Assembly (NCBI GenBank): GCA_036785705.1
Contig: JAWUZG010000175.1
Coordinates: forward strand, 62,001 to 126,000
Origin: Acanthornis magna
Lineage: Eukaryota; Chordata; Aves; Passeriformes; Acanthizidae
DNA: 64,000 nt
Reading direction: 5' to 3'
Positions 9,039-22,900 of this stretch are shown here, in pieces (within the stretch, counting starts at the first letter, position 1; every line of letters starts with the position of its first letter). The notes under the pieces were generated by a model. It did no database searches, was not told the origin of the DNA, and saw only the letters and a program-made list of their open reading frames with translations. Made by a program: the position numbers and the translations under genes.

Positions 9039-10820
9039 TTATTTTGTGCCACTTCATGCACTTCCCTGTGCTGTAGGCTGTCCTCCACCCTCTCTCCCGC
9101 TCTTTAGATCTCTCTTTCCTGGCTGTGAGAGGTATCAGCATCTATCAAAGCAGTATTTTGAAATAGTTTCTCTTATACTGCTGTGGGGAATGATTCACAT
9201 GGTATCAGTTATTGATACTGCACATGGTCTTTTGGCAGAGCCAGGCCAGGAGGAGATGGTCAGAGACAGGAAGCTTTCCTTTCTAGTGTCTGTGCTTTGA
9301 ACTGGAGGTCGAGGTGACAACGGGCTCTTCGCAATTTCATCCTGACATTTTGAATAACACCAGGATCTTTATTAGCAAATCCTTTTTTCAGACAACACAT
9401 GGCATATTACTCTCAATGGCATTTCCTTTTCAAAAAAGCATTCTGTGCTTTGATCAATGTGTAAAGGACAGTTGAGGGTTGGGTGCAGTCTGCTTTGATC
9501 TACCAGCCTGGGATATGAGAAAAAGGAAGGCATTTTCCTAATACATGGCTCTGGTTGCATTAGTTAGGGGCTGGTGTAATCTACAAATATTCTAGATACA
9601 GAAGTGGTAATATTTATGGAGGCAACCTTGAAACCAGATTAGAGATCCCAGTAGATTTCATGTACTGCAGTCTCCAAGCTTAAACTGAACAAAAGGTTCA
9701 GTTGCTGTGCACAGTGTGTTAGCGACCAGCAGGCAGTAGCAGGGTATGTAAAATTCTCAGTTTGGAGGAAAGGTGCTGGTGGAGGTTAGGATTTTTCCTT
9801 TTGTTTTTTCTTTCCTCTTCGGGGATTTTGTCCCAGCCGTTGCTGGGAGACAATAACGATCGGTACTTAAGAGAGACAAAAGATGTACCCATGGGGGAGG
9901 AGTGCACCTGGCTGCACTTCTCTTAGCTGAGGGCTTTTCTCTTGGGGAGCAGAGCTATCGAGGAGGGGCAGGTATATCGGTGTATCAGAGACTTGGCCCG
10001 GGGGAAGGGGCTGAGCACAGCTCCTAGGTCTGTCTCTCTGGGCATCGGAAGGGACAGTCGATCTGCTGCTTCCTGCGAGAATTCACTGCCATCGCTAGAG
10101 CCCACTTCTGTAAGATCCCGAGGGTGGGAGGTACAGCAGGTTTGTGTAATCATACTTACTGTTAATGCTGTACTTCTCATGTCGTTTGCTCTCTGATTAA
10201 GTCATAGTAACTTTTGTTATCTTTATTTTTTGTTGGAGAGGTGGGATTTTCTTTGACAGACTGTTGAAAGAATAGGCAAGTGTCAAGTTTTGTGCGTTAA
10301 ACATAATTGACACTTCAAGTATTTATACTTGGGATTCTAGATTGAAATGATTGGTGTCTCTTATTGCCTATTTGCCATGTTGTGTGTGTTTTGTTTTTAA
10401 GAATACGGTTTTCACCAATGTATTTTGTATCCAAATTAAGCTATGCAGACAGCTGTAGAAATACTACAAGATCAGTGCTATTTTTGGCAGTATTTGGTTT
10501 GCTTTTTCTTCTTACTTCCTTCCTCTCTGCACAGCATCATTTATTTCTCCAGCGAAACAGAAGGCACTCAGCCACACTTCTCAGCAGCTCTGCAGCCTGT
10601 GGAGTGCATGGGCAGTCTCTGTGTGCAGCATCCTGGAAAATGTGCATTCTCTTGAAGTGATCTGCTGAAAAGTATGTATTTGTACAGTTGTTCCAGCCTC
10701 CCTTATTGCACTGCTCTCAAGATCTGAATTGCCTGGTCTCTAATACTCCCTGAGATTTGCATTTCATCTGCCAGAGAAACGCAGTTACCCAGCGAACCCC
10801 GAAAAGCAAGGACACTGAAG
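9039..10820. other. Upstream region of the semaphorin gene, no exon recognised
   Basis: No conserved coding segment was seen. A modestly GC-rich patch lies near 9830-10130. A 5' untranslated exon or promoter of the semaphorin could lie here but cannot be pointed to from sequence alone. Confidence 0.4.
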
Positions 10821-10914
10821 ATGGCTCTGTGTGCTTTTTACGCAGTTTGGGGTTTGTTGCTAGAAGCGGCAATAGCATTTGGCCCAGTACCAAGGATCAC
10901 TTGGGAACACCAAG
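10821..10914 (+). CDS. SEMA4D: SEMA4D-like exon 1 (signal peptide)
   Basis: The ATG at 10821 follows a plausible Kozak context (GAAGATGG). The frame reads [20 protein letters not shown] then [10 protein letters not shown], a cleavable leader then the mature N-terminus. The donor G/GTAAGA is at 10915, leaving phase 1. Confidence 0.85.
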
Positions 10915-13900
10915 GTAAGAACAGAAATTTAAGTATTGTAATATGGGACGTTGTGACATCCTCAGGGTTTCTGTGGGATTTGAAACTCATTGAGGCTTTA
11001 GGTTCTTTCAGCCAGTTTGCTGTGAGTTTGGTCAAGTGTTGCTGGTGTTGCTAATCTATGAAGTGCATAGGATCAGAATATTCAAAACTCATTCGGGCAC
11101 GGGGTTAACTGATTTTAGTTCTGTGAAAAACGAAGTTCACTCTCCTGTTGAAATTTAAAAGTTTAATAAAGGACAATAGGGGACAAAAACAATAAAGCAA
11201 AGAAACAGTGCTGGGTGCTTGGCCCTAAGCCAAGAAGCACACCTGCCATTGAAGGTGTCGTCTTAAGTACTCTTTGTATTGCATCAGCCTCATGCCTATT
11301 CATAAGCATTCATGCATATTCAAACTTTTCTCAGAACTATTTTGCATGTTCCAAGAACTGTTTTGCATGGCTCCTCCTTGGTCCCGCCTTTTTAGAGCAT
11401 GTGTGGTTTTGGCTGTGGTTTCTTCCAGTCTTGGTTATCATCTCCAGTTTGAGCTTTTCTCCATGGTCCTTGCATCTGGTTATGGCTGATAGTCAGGTAT
11501 CAGTGTTGGGTCTTCTCTGTGCTGTTCTTTGGGTGTTATCCAGTCAAGCAGGCAGTGTGGTTAGTAAAGGAAAGTCTTTTAAACTACCTCTATTAGTTAT
11601 TTCACTACTATATCGAAATCTAGTTAATAACAGAAATTAAAACATTGGTTATATACCTCTATCTTTATAACAAGACTACTTCTATATAAAAAGAATAAAA
11701 CCATACACACAATGAATATCTGCGAAAAGCCAACACTATATTATGTATTCATCACAATTCCCCTTTTTTGTTTTTTATAAATTATTTGGCTTGAGCAATA
11801 CATCTTGCTTTCTAATTTCCATTTCTCGCTGGTTCTTTTCACATATTATTTTTGCTTCTTCAAAGGGGTCTTTTCTTCGTTTCTTTAACACCATTATCTT
11901 TTGTGCTGTTTCAGATGTGGCCCATTTTGAGTCCATAGGTATTACTACTTGCATTCCTTGGACTACACTGGTGATTAGTCGAATAAAATAGGGAATTAAG
12001 CAAGGAAGAAATAACAAACCAGCTGTTGCACATAAAAGGAAGAAGCCCAGCTTTTTCCACCATTCTATTCCTAATACTTTATCCCACCAGTTAGCTTTTA
12101 GCATTGATTCCCATCTTTGGGTCGGTACATGGGCTATTTTTCTGTTATCTTTGGCTATATCTAAGACAGCATCCCCATTATCATCAATTTTCAAACAGTC
12201 CAATGTATTAAATTTTCCACAAACTTCCCCTTCTTCAGCTAATAAATAGTCTAAAGCCAACCTATTTTGATACACTGCAGCTCTTGTTTGCCTTTGTTGA
12301 CTTGATTTTAATTCCAGTGCCCGAGCAGTTTTGTTGGTTATGATCTCTACAACAGCTTGAAGTCTTATAATTCGATTTAACATATAAATCGGGGTTCGAT
12401 AACCCCAGCTCCCATCTTGTGCCCAGGTGGCTGGCCCATATGTTTCCAGTATGCATTCAGGAGGCTAGCCCTCCTCTCCCCATTTTTGAAACCCCCCGAT
12501 CAGTTCTCTTTTGTTCCTTTTTAGGTCCTCGTAAACTGGTACTCCTAATTGATCTCCATCTGGTCCTGGTAAAAGGAAAAATCCTGTCTCTATGATCCTC
12601 AGAGTGCAACTCCCTTTCCACCGGGGGGGTGAGTTTTGGGTATGCTCTTTTTCCACATATCCAAAATAGACCATCTGGTGCCTTCCAGTAATCCTTAAGC
12701 CTGTTGATTTATATTGTCCCAGAATTTGGATATTTCTGGGATTCCAAAATAGGGATTTTTGCCTGTATCATTACATTGAAAAAGCTTGATTTCATTATTA
12801 AACTTGCAGGTTTTTTCTTTGGTTCCTTTCTGAGCCCAATACAGAGTTGGTTCTTCTGGGATGCACCCTATAGAACTTCCGTTACTAACTTTATATCTCT
12901 TACAGGGAGTATTTCCTACTTTGCTAAGGAAGTTTTCCCCAGTATGCCAAAGGCACTCTTCTCCTATTACTATTGAACTTAAAATCCACCCTTCTGGCCG
13001 GTTTTCTCCTTTCATGTTTGTTCGGTTCCATTTAAGAAGTTCTACAGGGCCTAGGCTAGTGCCCTTCCATGGCCATTCCTCTGTCATTAAAGCCCCACCA
13101 CAGACTCAACAGTTGGTAATGTTTAGTTCCTTACTTATTCTTTCCCCCAGTTCTACAAACAGGTTTTTCCCTATTCCTGAGATTTCCATTTCTTTTTCCA
13201 ATTGTTGTTTGAGTTTTGTATACAAATCCTGATGTGGGGTTGATACAGGGTTGGATTTCTGGGTTGGTTTCACCTTTTTGTTTACTGTTTGCTCCTTTAC
13301 CAAATCTTGGACTCGGTTACTAAGGGCAAAAGTGAAGCAAACCCATTTTTCCCCTTTTGGACATTTTTCTCCTAACCTACCACCACTTGTTCCTAAGTTT
13401 TCCGCAATCCAGTATCTTTTCCCATTTTGTGTGCAAGTAGCTAATTTGGATGGATCATAGCATTGATTGCTAACATGAGTATGGGTAAAAAAAAGGAACC
13501 TCGGGTTCTTTCCCAGTAAAGTGTCCGGTAGCATTTGCAACACGATTTTGCTTGTGTCCCATAAGGGAAAAGGCAAAGAATGAATGACACAAGGAGGAAT
13601 AGTAGAGGTCCGGTATGGCTTATAACCCCACCTCCCATGCCTATGGGGTTGCTGCCCATAGCAGGGCTATAGAATCTTCTCGGTGGCGAGTACAGTGGTC
13701 AATCCGGTCTTGCCCTCTATTTCCTTGTCACTTCCTCCTTATTAGTTTCCAAGCAAATCGCCTTCGACACTTTTTAACTGTGGTTTCCCATTGTTCCTCG
13801 GGTACTTCCCATTCAACAGGTACTCGAAATTCCCACCCACAGAGCAAAGTTATTATTTGAGTTAACCCTAGTTCTGTCTGGATAGGGAGTGAATTTCGCT

Positions 13901-16900
13901 CTCGACACTTCATGCAATGAGCTTGCCATTTTTGTGAATGACAATACCAGTTTTTCCCACAATGTATGCAGTTACATTTAACCCAGCTAGCATGTCCGAT
14001 GAACCAGACAAGGTATGTGGTATGGCATTGAAGAAGGTTGTAATATCTCCTTGAGATTAGGATACAGTCTGTTTTCTTCTTTATATAAATCACAGGCTAA
14101 GGCTAAAACGTAAGGACCCTTTGTTCGAAATAGTCCTGATCCTCCAGTTTGGGGTGGAAGTATTCCTCCCCAAGGCGGGTATCAGAGGTTTCTCAAAACT
14201 TGTCCAGATGGTACTTGAAACCGCTGATATAAACTTGACCTTATTTTCCAATTATTTGTGATTCTCGGTACCTCCCTTGGATCATTTGGGTCTTCCCAGT
14301 TCATTACCACCAAGTCCTCTCTTAAGAGTCAACCTGGTATCGCCTGGCTTAGAGGTTAGAGTCCACTCCTTAGGTTCTTCCACAGGTCCTTTAATTCTGC
14401 TGGTGTGGATCCATCCTCTTTCCCTGGTCCGGATCGCTGCCTCAGTTGTCAGTAGTACCTGAAAAGGACCTTCCCCCTGTGGGGTTAAAGATTGTTCTCT
14501 CCACGATTTCACTAATACCCATTCCCCTGGTTGGATATTATGAATTTTAAATTCTAAGGGAGTGGTTTGAGGGATTATCCCTTTTAACCGCAAATTTTCA
14601 AGTGTTTTTGCAGTGGTGATGACACATTTTCTAACACTCATTTCCTCTTCTTCATAAGTAGCAGTTTCATGTTGTGTGGTTAAAAAAGGCAACCCAAACA
14701 TCGTCTCATAATGTGACACTCCCGGGTCTGACCTGGGTTGTGTTCAGATTCTCAGTAGAGCCAATGGTAAACATTTTACCCAGGACATCTGTGTTTCAAT
14801 CATCAGTTTTGTTAGAGCTCTTTTTAAAGTCTGGTTCATTCTTTCTACCTGGCCCGAACTCTGTGGTTGCCATGGGGTATGTGATTCCCATTTTATTCCC
14901 TACTGTACTACTATTTGTTGTAGTACATTTGAAGTAAAATGTGTTCCTCTATCTGAGTCTATTCTATTAACCATTCCGTATCTGGGAATAATTTGTTCTA
15001 AAAGGGTTTTACATACTACATTAGCTGTAGCTCTGACAGTGGGGACAGCTTCCACCCAATGAGTTAAATGATCTATTATTACTAATAAAAATTTCCACTT
15101 CTGTACTTGAGGGAGTTCAGTAAAATCTACTTGGATACTTTGAAATGGTTGCAGAGCTAACTCGTGACCTCCTGGGGTTGTTTTTCTCATTACTTTTTTA
15201 TTTACTTTTTGACAAGTTATGCATTTCTCAGTTACTTGCTTTGCTAATCCAAAGACCCCAATGCACCCATAATTCCTTAAAAAGTGATCACACAAAGCCT
15301 GAGTACCCCAATGAGTCTTTTGATGCAAGCCTTCTAATACTTTTCTAGTAAGCGGTTTATTAAGTAACTGCCTTCCATCAGGGAGTTTCCATTTGCCAGA
15401 TGGATCTTGCTTTCCCCCGATCTTACTTAATTCCTTTTCTTCTGCTTCACTAAATTTTGGAATTTCCGGTTCTTCCTTATCTGGAGTCAAAATTAACAAG
15501 ATTTTTTTGGTCCCATTCTCTGCTGCATCTTTAGCTTCTTGGTCTGCCAAATTATTCCCTCTTATTTCTGGGGTCATTCCCTTTTGGTGTCCCTTAACAT
15601 GTACTACTGCTATTTCTTCTGGCAACTGGAGGGCTTCGAAAACCTCTAAAATCAGTCCTTCATGTATTAATCCTTTTCCCTTAGAATTTAGTAATCCTCT
15701 TTCTTCCCAAATTTTCCCAAAAGTATGTACTACTCCAAAGGCATATTTTGAATCAGTATATATGGTTCCTTTTTCTTTTGCTAGATATTCCAATGCTCTC
15801 TTTAGAGCATATAATTCACTAGTTTGAGCTGACCAATGTGAAGGCAATTTCCCTTTTTCAATAGTCTGCATATTTTCTCCATCTACTAAAGTATATCCTG
15901 ACATTCTTTTTCCTTGTAGGCATCTAGATGAACCATCAACATATATTTTTCTCCCTTCTGGGAGGGCCTGTTCTGCTAGATCTTCCCAAACCTTAGTTTG
16001 ATATTGTATAATTTCTAAACAGTTATGTATTAAATCACTTTCTGGTTCTCCATATAAAAATTGAGCTGGGTTTAAACTTTTGTCTACTTCTAATGTCAAG
16101 TCATCACTGTCTATTAGAATTGCTTCATATTTTAACATTCTGCAATCGGTTAACCATTTTTCAGCTTTCTGATTTAACATGCTCCTGACTGCATGAGGAC
16201 TATGCACAATTAACTTGCTTCCAAAAGTAAGTTTACGACTCTCTTCTACTCGAATGGCAGTAGCTGCTATAGCTTGTACACACACTGGCCAGGCATGGCT
16301 TACTAGATCTAGCATTTTAGATAAATAAGCTATTGGCCTTTTCACTCCTCCCCATTCCTGAACTAAGACTCCATGGGCTACTCCACTTTTTACGTTCACA
16401 TACAGATGAAAAGGTTCTTCTAATGAGGGTAAACCCAAAGCAGGTACTGAGGCTAGCTTAATCTTTAGTTCTTCTAATTTAATATCATCTTTAGTCCATT
16501 TTATATTGTCCCCCTCTGTCAATTTTTCGTACAAGAATTTTACTGCCTGTGTATACCCTTCAATCCACAGTCTACAATATCCCAATAATCCAAGCAGCCT
16601 TCTAACTTCCTTCTTTGAAGAAGGAGGGGGGAGAGATAAAATCCCTGCAATCCACTCAGGATTTAGTTTTTAGCTTCCTTTACTTATTAAATGACTGAGA
16701 TACTTTACTTCTGATTCCACAAATTGTAATTTTCCTTTTGATACTCTTAATCCTTTTTCCCCAAGAAAGTTTAAAAGTTTGATAGTAGTCTCTCTAACTT
16801 CTGTTTCAACTTCCCCGGATAAGAAAAGATCATCAATTTAGGTTTCTCAGCTGAAGGATATTGCAGGTGAAACTTGCTTCGAGAGAAAATCCCAATAGGT

Positions 16901-19900
16901 GTATTTTGTTTTAAACTAATTATTTTTACCTGGAGTCTGAACACATGAGCAAAATGCACCTCTCCACCTAATAATCAATTTTGACACCAAGCCATCCTGA
17001 GCACTAGATGAATCACCAGGTGAAGGGAAAAGAAGCATTTGGCCCTCTTCCAACAGCATTTCATGGTGCCTAGATATGAAAGTCTTTGACAAAACAGTGC
17101 TTTTCCTGTATTTGAAATTGCAGCACATATTCATAATCTCCCAAGACAATAACCAGGAGTCTGCAAGTATGATGCAAAGAGAAGTAGTAGAAATCAGAGG
17201 ATCCTTTAGTTTTTGGTTTACTAATTTAGCCTGGGACTGGAAAGAACTCCAGAGCAAGGATTATAGAGTAGTTATTTCCTGTGTTTGTGAAGATATGCAT
17301 TTTCTTTCTTACTTTCTCCTCCCCCCCACCCCCATGCCCCATGTGGCATGGATCCTTTAAGTTTTAAGAGATTTTTTTCTTTGGGTCCTTCTTTAATATT
17401 AGTAAGCAGCAATTGATTACTTACCCAAGTGTGCAGTAACTGAACAAACCCTGACAAGTACATTGCCATATGATGAAGCGATCTTAAATAAGGACATTAA
17501 ATTCTGAGCAGTCATTCTGTAGGAAAAGATAGATGGAGATTAAGAATGTAGTAGGAAAAAGAAAATGATGACATGACTGTAGGAAGTGTTTTTCATGTAT
17601 ATTGGTATAGCAATTAGTGACTTGCTCATGCAGCCTTTCAGAAAGGGTGGCCTAAGTGAGACTTGTAGTTCCTTCTTAGACTCCTTGATGCTTCGATCCT
17701 GTAGTTAAAATTTGGCACATTGCTATTTAATGGTATAGCAAGGTGCTGCAGACTCATCTCCAAATTAGTTAAAAGAAATGGAGTTCATTTTCATTCCTGC
17801 TGTTTCTCTCTCTGTGTGCTAAGGATTGTTGCATTTAAGTGTTGGAAACCTACTTTGAATAGGAGAGGGAATTTAGTTCAGGGATGAACCCGTTCATCCA
17901 TTTGGGGAAAATTTTCCTGCAAGGTAAAAGATTTCAAAATTACATGCTGGAGACTCTAGTTTAAAATTAATGTTTCTGGAGTATTATAGTTGAAAATGTG
18001 CAATTATTCATGATAGAATTGGAAGTATTAGTACACTGTTTTCATCTGTATCTTAAAAAGCCATGCTTAATTAATCTTGTGCTTTCCTGTACAAAATGTG
18101 GTCTCCCAAGCTTTCAGTCGTTTTTACATTATGGTTGTACATTCAGAAAAATTACTCTTTCACATTAGTCAGTTGGTGTCACCTTTCCCCAAGCCATTCC
18201 GGTCCATTCTGCATGCTTCCTCATTCCACTGCCTTTTCTCTCATGTCTCCTCTTCTTCTCATCTTATTTCTTTTCATATTGACTTTTTCCCTCATGCTCT
18301 TATTTTGTGTGCATTTCTTCTCTGGTTGTCACTTTACAATCAGCTGCAAACGGTGTCTTATTTGCTTCTGTGTCTTCTGTTATGACAATATGCTGAAGAG
18401 TTGTGTTAAGGTGCAGGATATTTTGTAAGATTTGTTCAGGGCAGGTGCAAGGGATGTGGTGACTGACCTGATTTTCCATGGATTGGTCTATGGAAAGGAA
18501 AAGGTGAGGAATGTCCTGACAGTGGATGTGAAAAATGGAAGTTTAGAAAAAGCAGGTAGAAAAAAAAAAATCAAGGAAGTGAGTTATAGGGATCAGCACA
18601 AGAGGAAATACTTGATCATTTGAAATGGAATGAGAAAGTGGGGACAAGGGATTTTGATGTTGCTGATGGAAGCTGCTGTTTCTGCTGAATCAAGCTTCTG
18701 AGGGGTCCCTTGTCTTTTACACAGGTTGTCTGAACTAACCTTTGTTGTTTTCAGATTATCCAACAGCTGTTGGAAAACTTAGAAAAAATGATTCATAAGC
18801 TTGGCCCTAAGTGATTGTGTTTTTTCATGAGGTGCTATTTTTTTTCATTTTGACAGAGGTCCAGCTAATACATTTTAAGGAATCAAAAGTGTCAAACTAT
18901 TCAGTCTTGCTGTTAAGTGAAGACAAAAATGTTCTATTTGTAGGAGCCAGGGAAGTGATCTTTGCCTTAAATGCAGTGAATATTGCTGAGAAGCAGCACG
19001 AGGTATGCCTTTTAATACATTATCCTCCATGTAATAATCATACTCCAAATTTGACTTAATTTCCTGATATCAGTAGCATTGCATTTTAGGCAAATAGGTA
19101 TCTGAAAGAGAAATTACTCTGTATGGGCTACTCCAATACTATTTCTGGAAGGTTTTACAGAGTAAAAGAGAGGAAGAAGGGAGAGCTTAGATATAAACAA
19201 GTCATTATAGGTCTCCTTGGGTGTTTTCTTACTGTCAGGAGTGGGCTGTCTTCTGTTAATCTGAATTTTCATGGGTGGTGGTGGGCACTTTCACCAGCAT
19301 ATAAAACGTAGCTGTGAAGTTGTACTCAGTATAATGAAAATTGGTCCAGTAAGTTTTCTTGGATTCCTCTTCCCCAAGTGTTTTTTATTCAAGTCTTAGG
19401 AAGTACTTCAAATTGCAAAAATACTTAAACCAATTGCAGTTTCATTTCCCTAAGGCATATGGTAATGAAAAGTTGGTTAGCAATTTGTGGGGAATTGTCA
19501 TTATGAACCCAAAAGACGGTAGTTCGGTTCTGCTTAAGGCACATGGATTTCAAAATGTCACCTCCTTGGGAAAAAATGGCTTTGAACCTTGAAATGCTGC
19601 CTGCAAAATGTCTTGCATTTGCTCTAGATAGTATTAGGATTGCCTTTTCTTATGTGGGTCACTGCAAGATTTTCAGACCTTGCATTGAATTCAAGTACTT
19701 TCAATGTGCTTTTTGTTGCATGTTTTTTCACTTAGTTACACTGGAAGGTCACAGAAGATAAAAGGACTCAATGTGTACTCAAGGGCAAATCAGAACAGGT
19801 ATGTACTTTTATTGAAAGTTGAGAAAGATCTTACACATTTTACTTCAAGAGGAGTGACGTTAAAAGAAGAATTTGTCCAACTGTTTGAAATTAAAATGTC

Positions 19901-22900
19901 AAGATAATCACTTAAATTTTTTTTATTAACTTGAGCGTTAGAAACAATGCTTAGTCTTTTTTTAAAAATTCTTAGTTCTTCATTTTTTGTTGTTGAATAT
20001 TATTTGAATGTTCGAAAACATGAACACACCATGATGTGTGCTTAACGTTCATGGTTTTCCATTAAGACAATAAAAGATACAGCTTTCACTGAAGTAATTG
20101 ATAGCAACTGTTGTGTTTTGTTACTGCAATAATTCCGTCAACGCATTTGATTTAACGGAATGAATGATTAATTTGAAATGCTTTGCTTTAGAGCATAGGG
20201 GCTTTTTATTAGGCCAGTGTATTTTTTCACTAAGTGTAGATCCGTGTGTTGTGTTGCTTGGCGGGTGTGACTCAGAGAGCAGCCAGACCTGCCAGCTCGG
20301 CAGGGTCCCGTGGTGTTTGTGGGAACCACTGACTCCGCATGACTGCCAGGAGCTGGCCTGCTCCTTTTGCCTCTCTGTGGAGATGATTTACTCGAGCTAG
20401 TTGTATGTGGATGTACCTTTCTGTTTTGTAATACTACTTCATTTAGTATATTTGTGCAATACCATTCATGCAGTAAAGCAGGGATTTGCTGGGCAAGACT
20501 GATGGTCAGGCCTTTAGCACAGGTTTGAAAGTAGAAGTCTGCAAGTGCTATGAATACAAAAAGCAGACCTACTCTGCACTTGAGGGATGTGATGCTCGAA
20601 CTTGCAGCTTCTTTGGTTCACACTGTTAAAAAACCCCAAATGCTGCATGCAGGCCTGATAGTTACCCTGCATTCGTATGCTTCATCAGGGTGGAAGTGGC
20701 TCTCTCCCTCTGACTAGTGACTTCTTTTCCTTGACTGTGCACTGGTGACCATCAGGACATTATTGGTACATGAGGTGTGGCAGACATTTAAGGTCTGTTT
20801 CCTCCTTGTCTATCTCTTCAGGATGGGATCAGAGAATATTATTTTTGTTTTCCAGTTCAGTTGGGGTTGCTACTAGTAATACTCACATACAGCTGTGATG
20901 AATATGAGATACGATTTTCTCTTCTATGTATGTGCATATGTTTAGCAGACTGTCTGTGAATCTCCACAAGTTCTCTCAGAAATTATTGGGGTATACTGCA
21001 GATCCCATTAATACATCTATTGACAGAGCTCTGAATTAATTTTCTTTTATTTTTTCCTGCTCCCAGTTTAGCAACTGACACTTACTGCCAGCCATGCTTT
21101 TTCCTCACTGTACTTCTGACCTTCTAGGAGTCAAGTTTATGTTGTAGCCATGATGTTTTGCACAGCGCAATAGTTTCAAAAGAGTCAAGGTATTAAGCCA
21201 CTACTCCTATTTCTTACACTTCTCACTTACAGTTCTCTCCCCCACCCATCAGCACTGTGCTGTATAATGCCAGCAGAAAGCATTCATGAAGCTGTTCAAG
21301 GGCCTGGTCTGGTAGAAAACTGGTTTTACTCTCTTCCCCCCCTGCAGTTTTCTCCCATACAGTCACAGAAATACCTAGTTTGTCTCATGAGAAGGAACAG
21401 TAAGGCCAGAGCTTAAACTTGCTTAAGAAGTCCGTGGAACAACAGTTCAGTGTTGGGATCTGGCAGTGTACCAGCAAGAATTAAGGGCTGTTGTTGATTC
21501 TGGGTTTTTTCACTCTTTTTAAGTGGGTGTTTGGAGTTGTTTTACTTCATAATTATTCTGAATTTTTATTGTATCCTTTATTAAGGGTTTTGCTCAAACT
21601 CCTTGTTCTATTTTAGAGCAAAAGATATTAAGGAGCTTCCTTGGATGATATCAAGGACTGGGAAAAAAGAAAAAAGGATGGCTATAAGTGACAAAGCTTT
21701 GTAGCTAATTTAAGGGTATTAGAGGTTTTGCACTTAGGAAACAACCTTGGCTGTCGCTGTTTCATCGAGGTGTACAAGGGCTGACAAAGTCCAAAAGTCC
21801 CTTCACATTTAGCTCGTTGTTCCCATGGATTGGATGTGTGTTTGGAGCTTGTCCTTCCATCAAACAGGGGATGGACCCTGCTGAGCATGGTACCCTGCTA
21901 GGGTAATGTGGCAGCTGCCCACTCCTGGCTGGAGGAAACAGCTGCTGCAGGATTGATTAGAGTTCCTGGAGACTGTGGGGAGATGGTGTCCCAACGTCAC
22001 GTGTGTGTCACCCAGGCTCGCCGCTGTGATGTGGCACAAGTCGTGGCGATGGACGAGCTGGCAGCACATTGTTTGTTTATGTTGGAATGTGGAGACTGTG
22101 GTTTGTCAGAGCTAGTCCTTTCCTCATCCTCTGTTGTTGTTCTGATTTTCTGATATTCGTGGAGGTTCGCGGAAGCTCGCAGGGAAGTCAGGCAGGCAGC
22201 ACACAAGATGGCGAAAAGAGAAACTTTATTTACAAGAACTTCTTTATATATCCATTAATAGTCTAATAATTATTGGCCGATAGTTTTTCCACCCCCTATA
22301 ATGATTGGTTACAATGCTGAAGTGTCCAGTACCAAAACAATGAGATTAGAAAGCACAAGAATGCAAGTTATCTCTATTCTCCATGAGAAAGAAGAGAAAG
22401 ATTTTAAAACACTGCAACTCCACTCTGTTACAGACGGAGTGTCGTAATAACGTGCATGTCTTGCAACAGCTGAATGATACTTTTCTCTGCGTGTGTGGAA
22501 CTAACGCATTTCGGCCAACGTGTGATTACCTGGTAAGAAATGTACCTATGTTTTGACCCAGCAGCAGCTGCAACTTCAAAGCAGCTCAGGTAAACAGAGT
22601 TAGTCTCCATTCCCAAAACTCTTCACTGCTGGTTGTAAGATTAGGAGCATTTATTGCACTGTCCCACCATAATGGTGGAGTATGGAAATAAGCTGCACTG
22701 CTCCTTTTTCAGACCACTCAATGAATGATTGATTCATCTTGTCTAACTGCAGATTTACTTTCTTTTAGCTTTTATAATTCTTTGTGTTTTGTGTGTTAGC
22801 ATGAAACCAGTTACTAAACCTGAAATGACATTGTTTGCAACTTCCACCCATAACCAAATCTCCCTGAAATTTCTCAGTTTCCTGTCTCTGCTTGTCTCTG

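Larger units (their letters stand above)
11122..16920 (-). mobile_element. Gamma-type endogenous retrovirus (ERV-A), 5'-truncated, antisense in semaphorin intron 1
   Basis: Reading leftward on the minus strand: partial RT, RNase H, integrase, a Cys-rich ORF, env SU and TM, a polypurine tract and one LTR. The gag gene, protease, most of RT and the second LTR are missing, so it is a deletion product rather than a movable provirus. The gamma-type assignment rests on the integrase GPF(Q)V C-terminal domain and the TM organisation. Orientation is opposite to the host gene, the one usually tolerated in introns. Several stops and frameshifts are noted under the parts. Confidence 0.85.

Noticed and set aside
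16916..17257. 113-codon minus-strand frame as more retroviral RT
   Set aside because: No RT motif; similarity to pol fades at about 16920 and the frame looks like chance.
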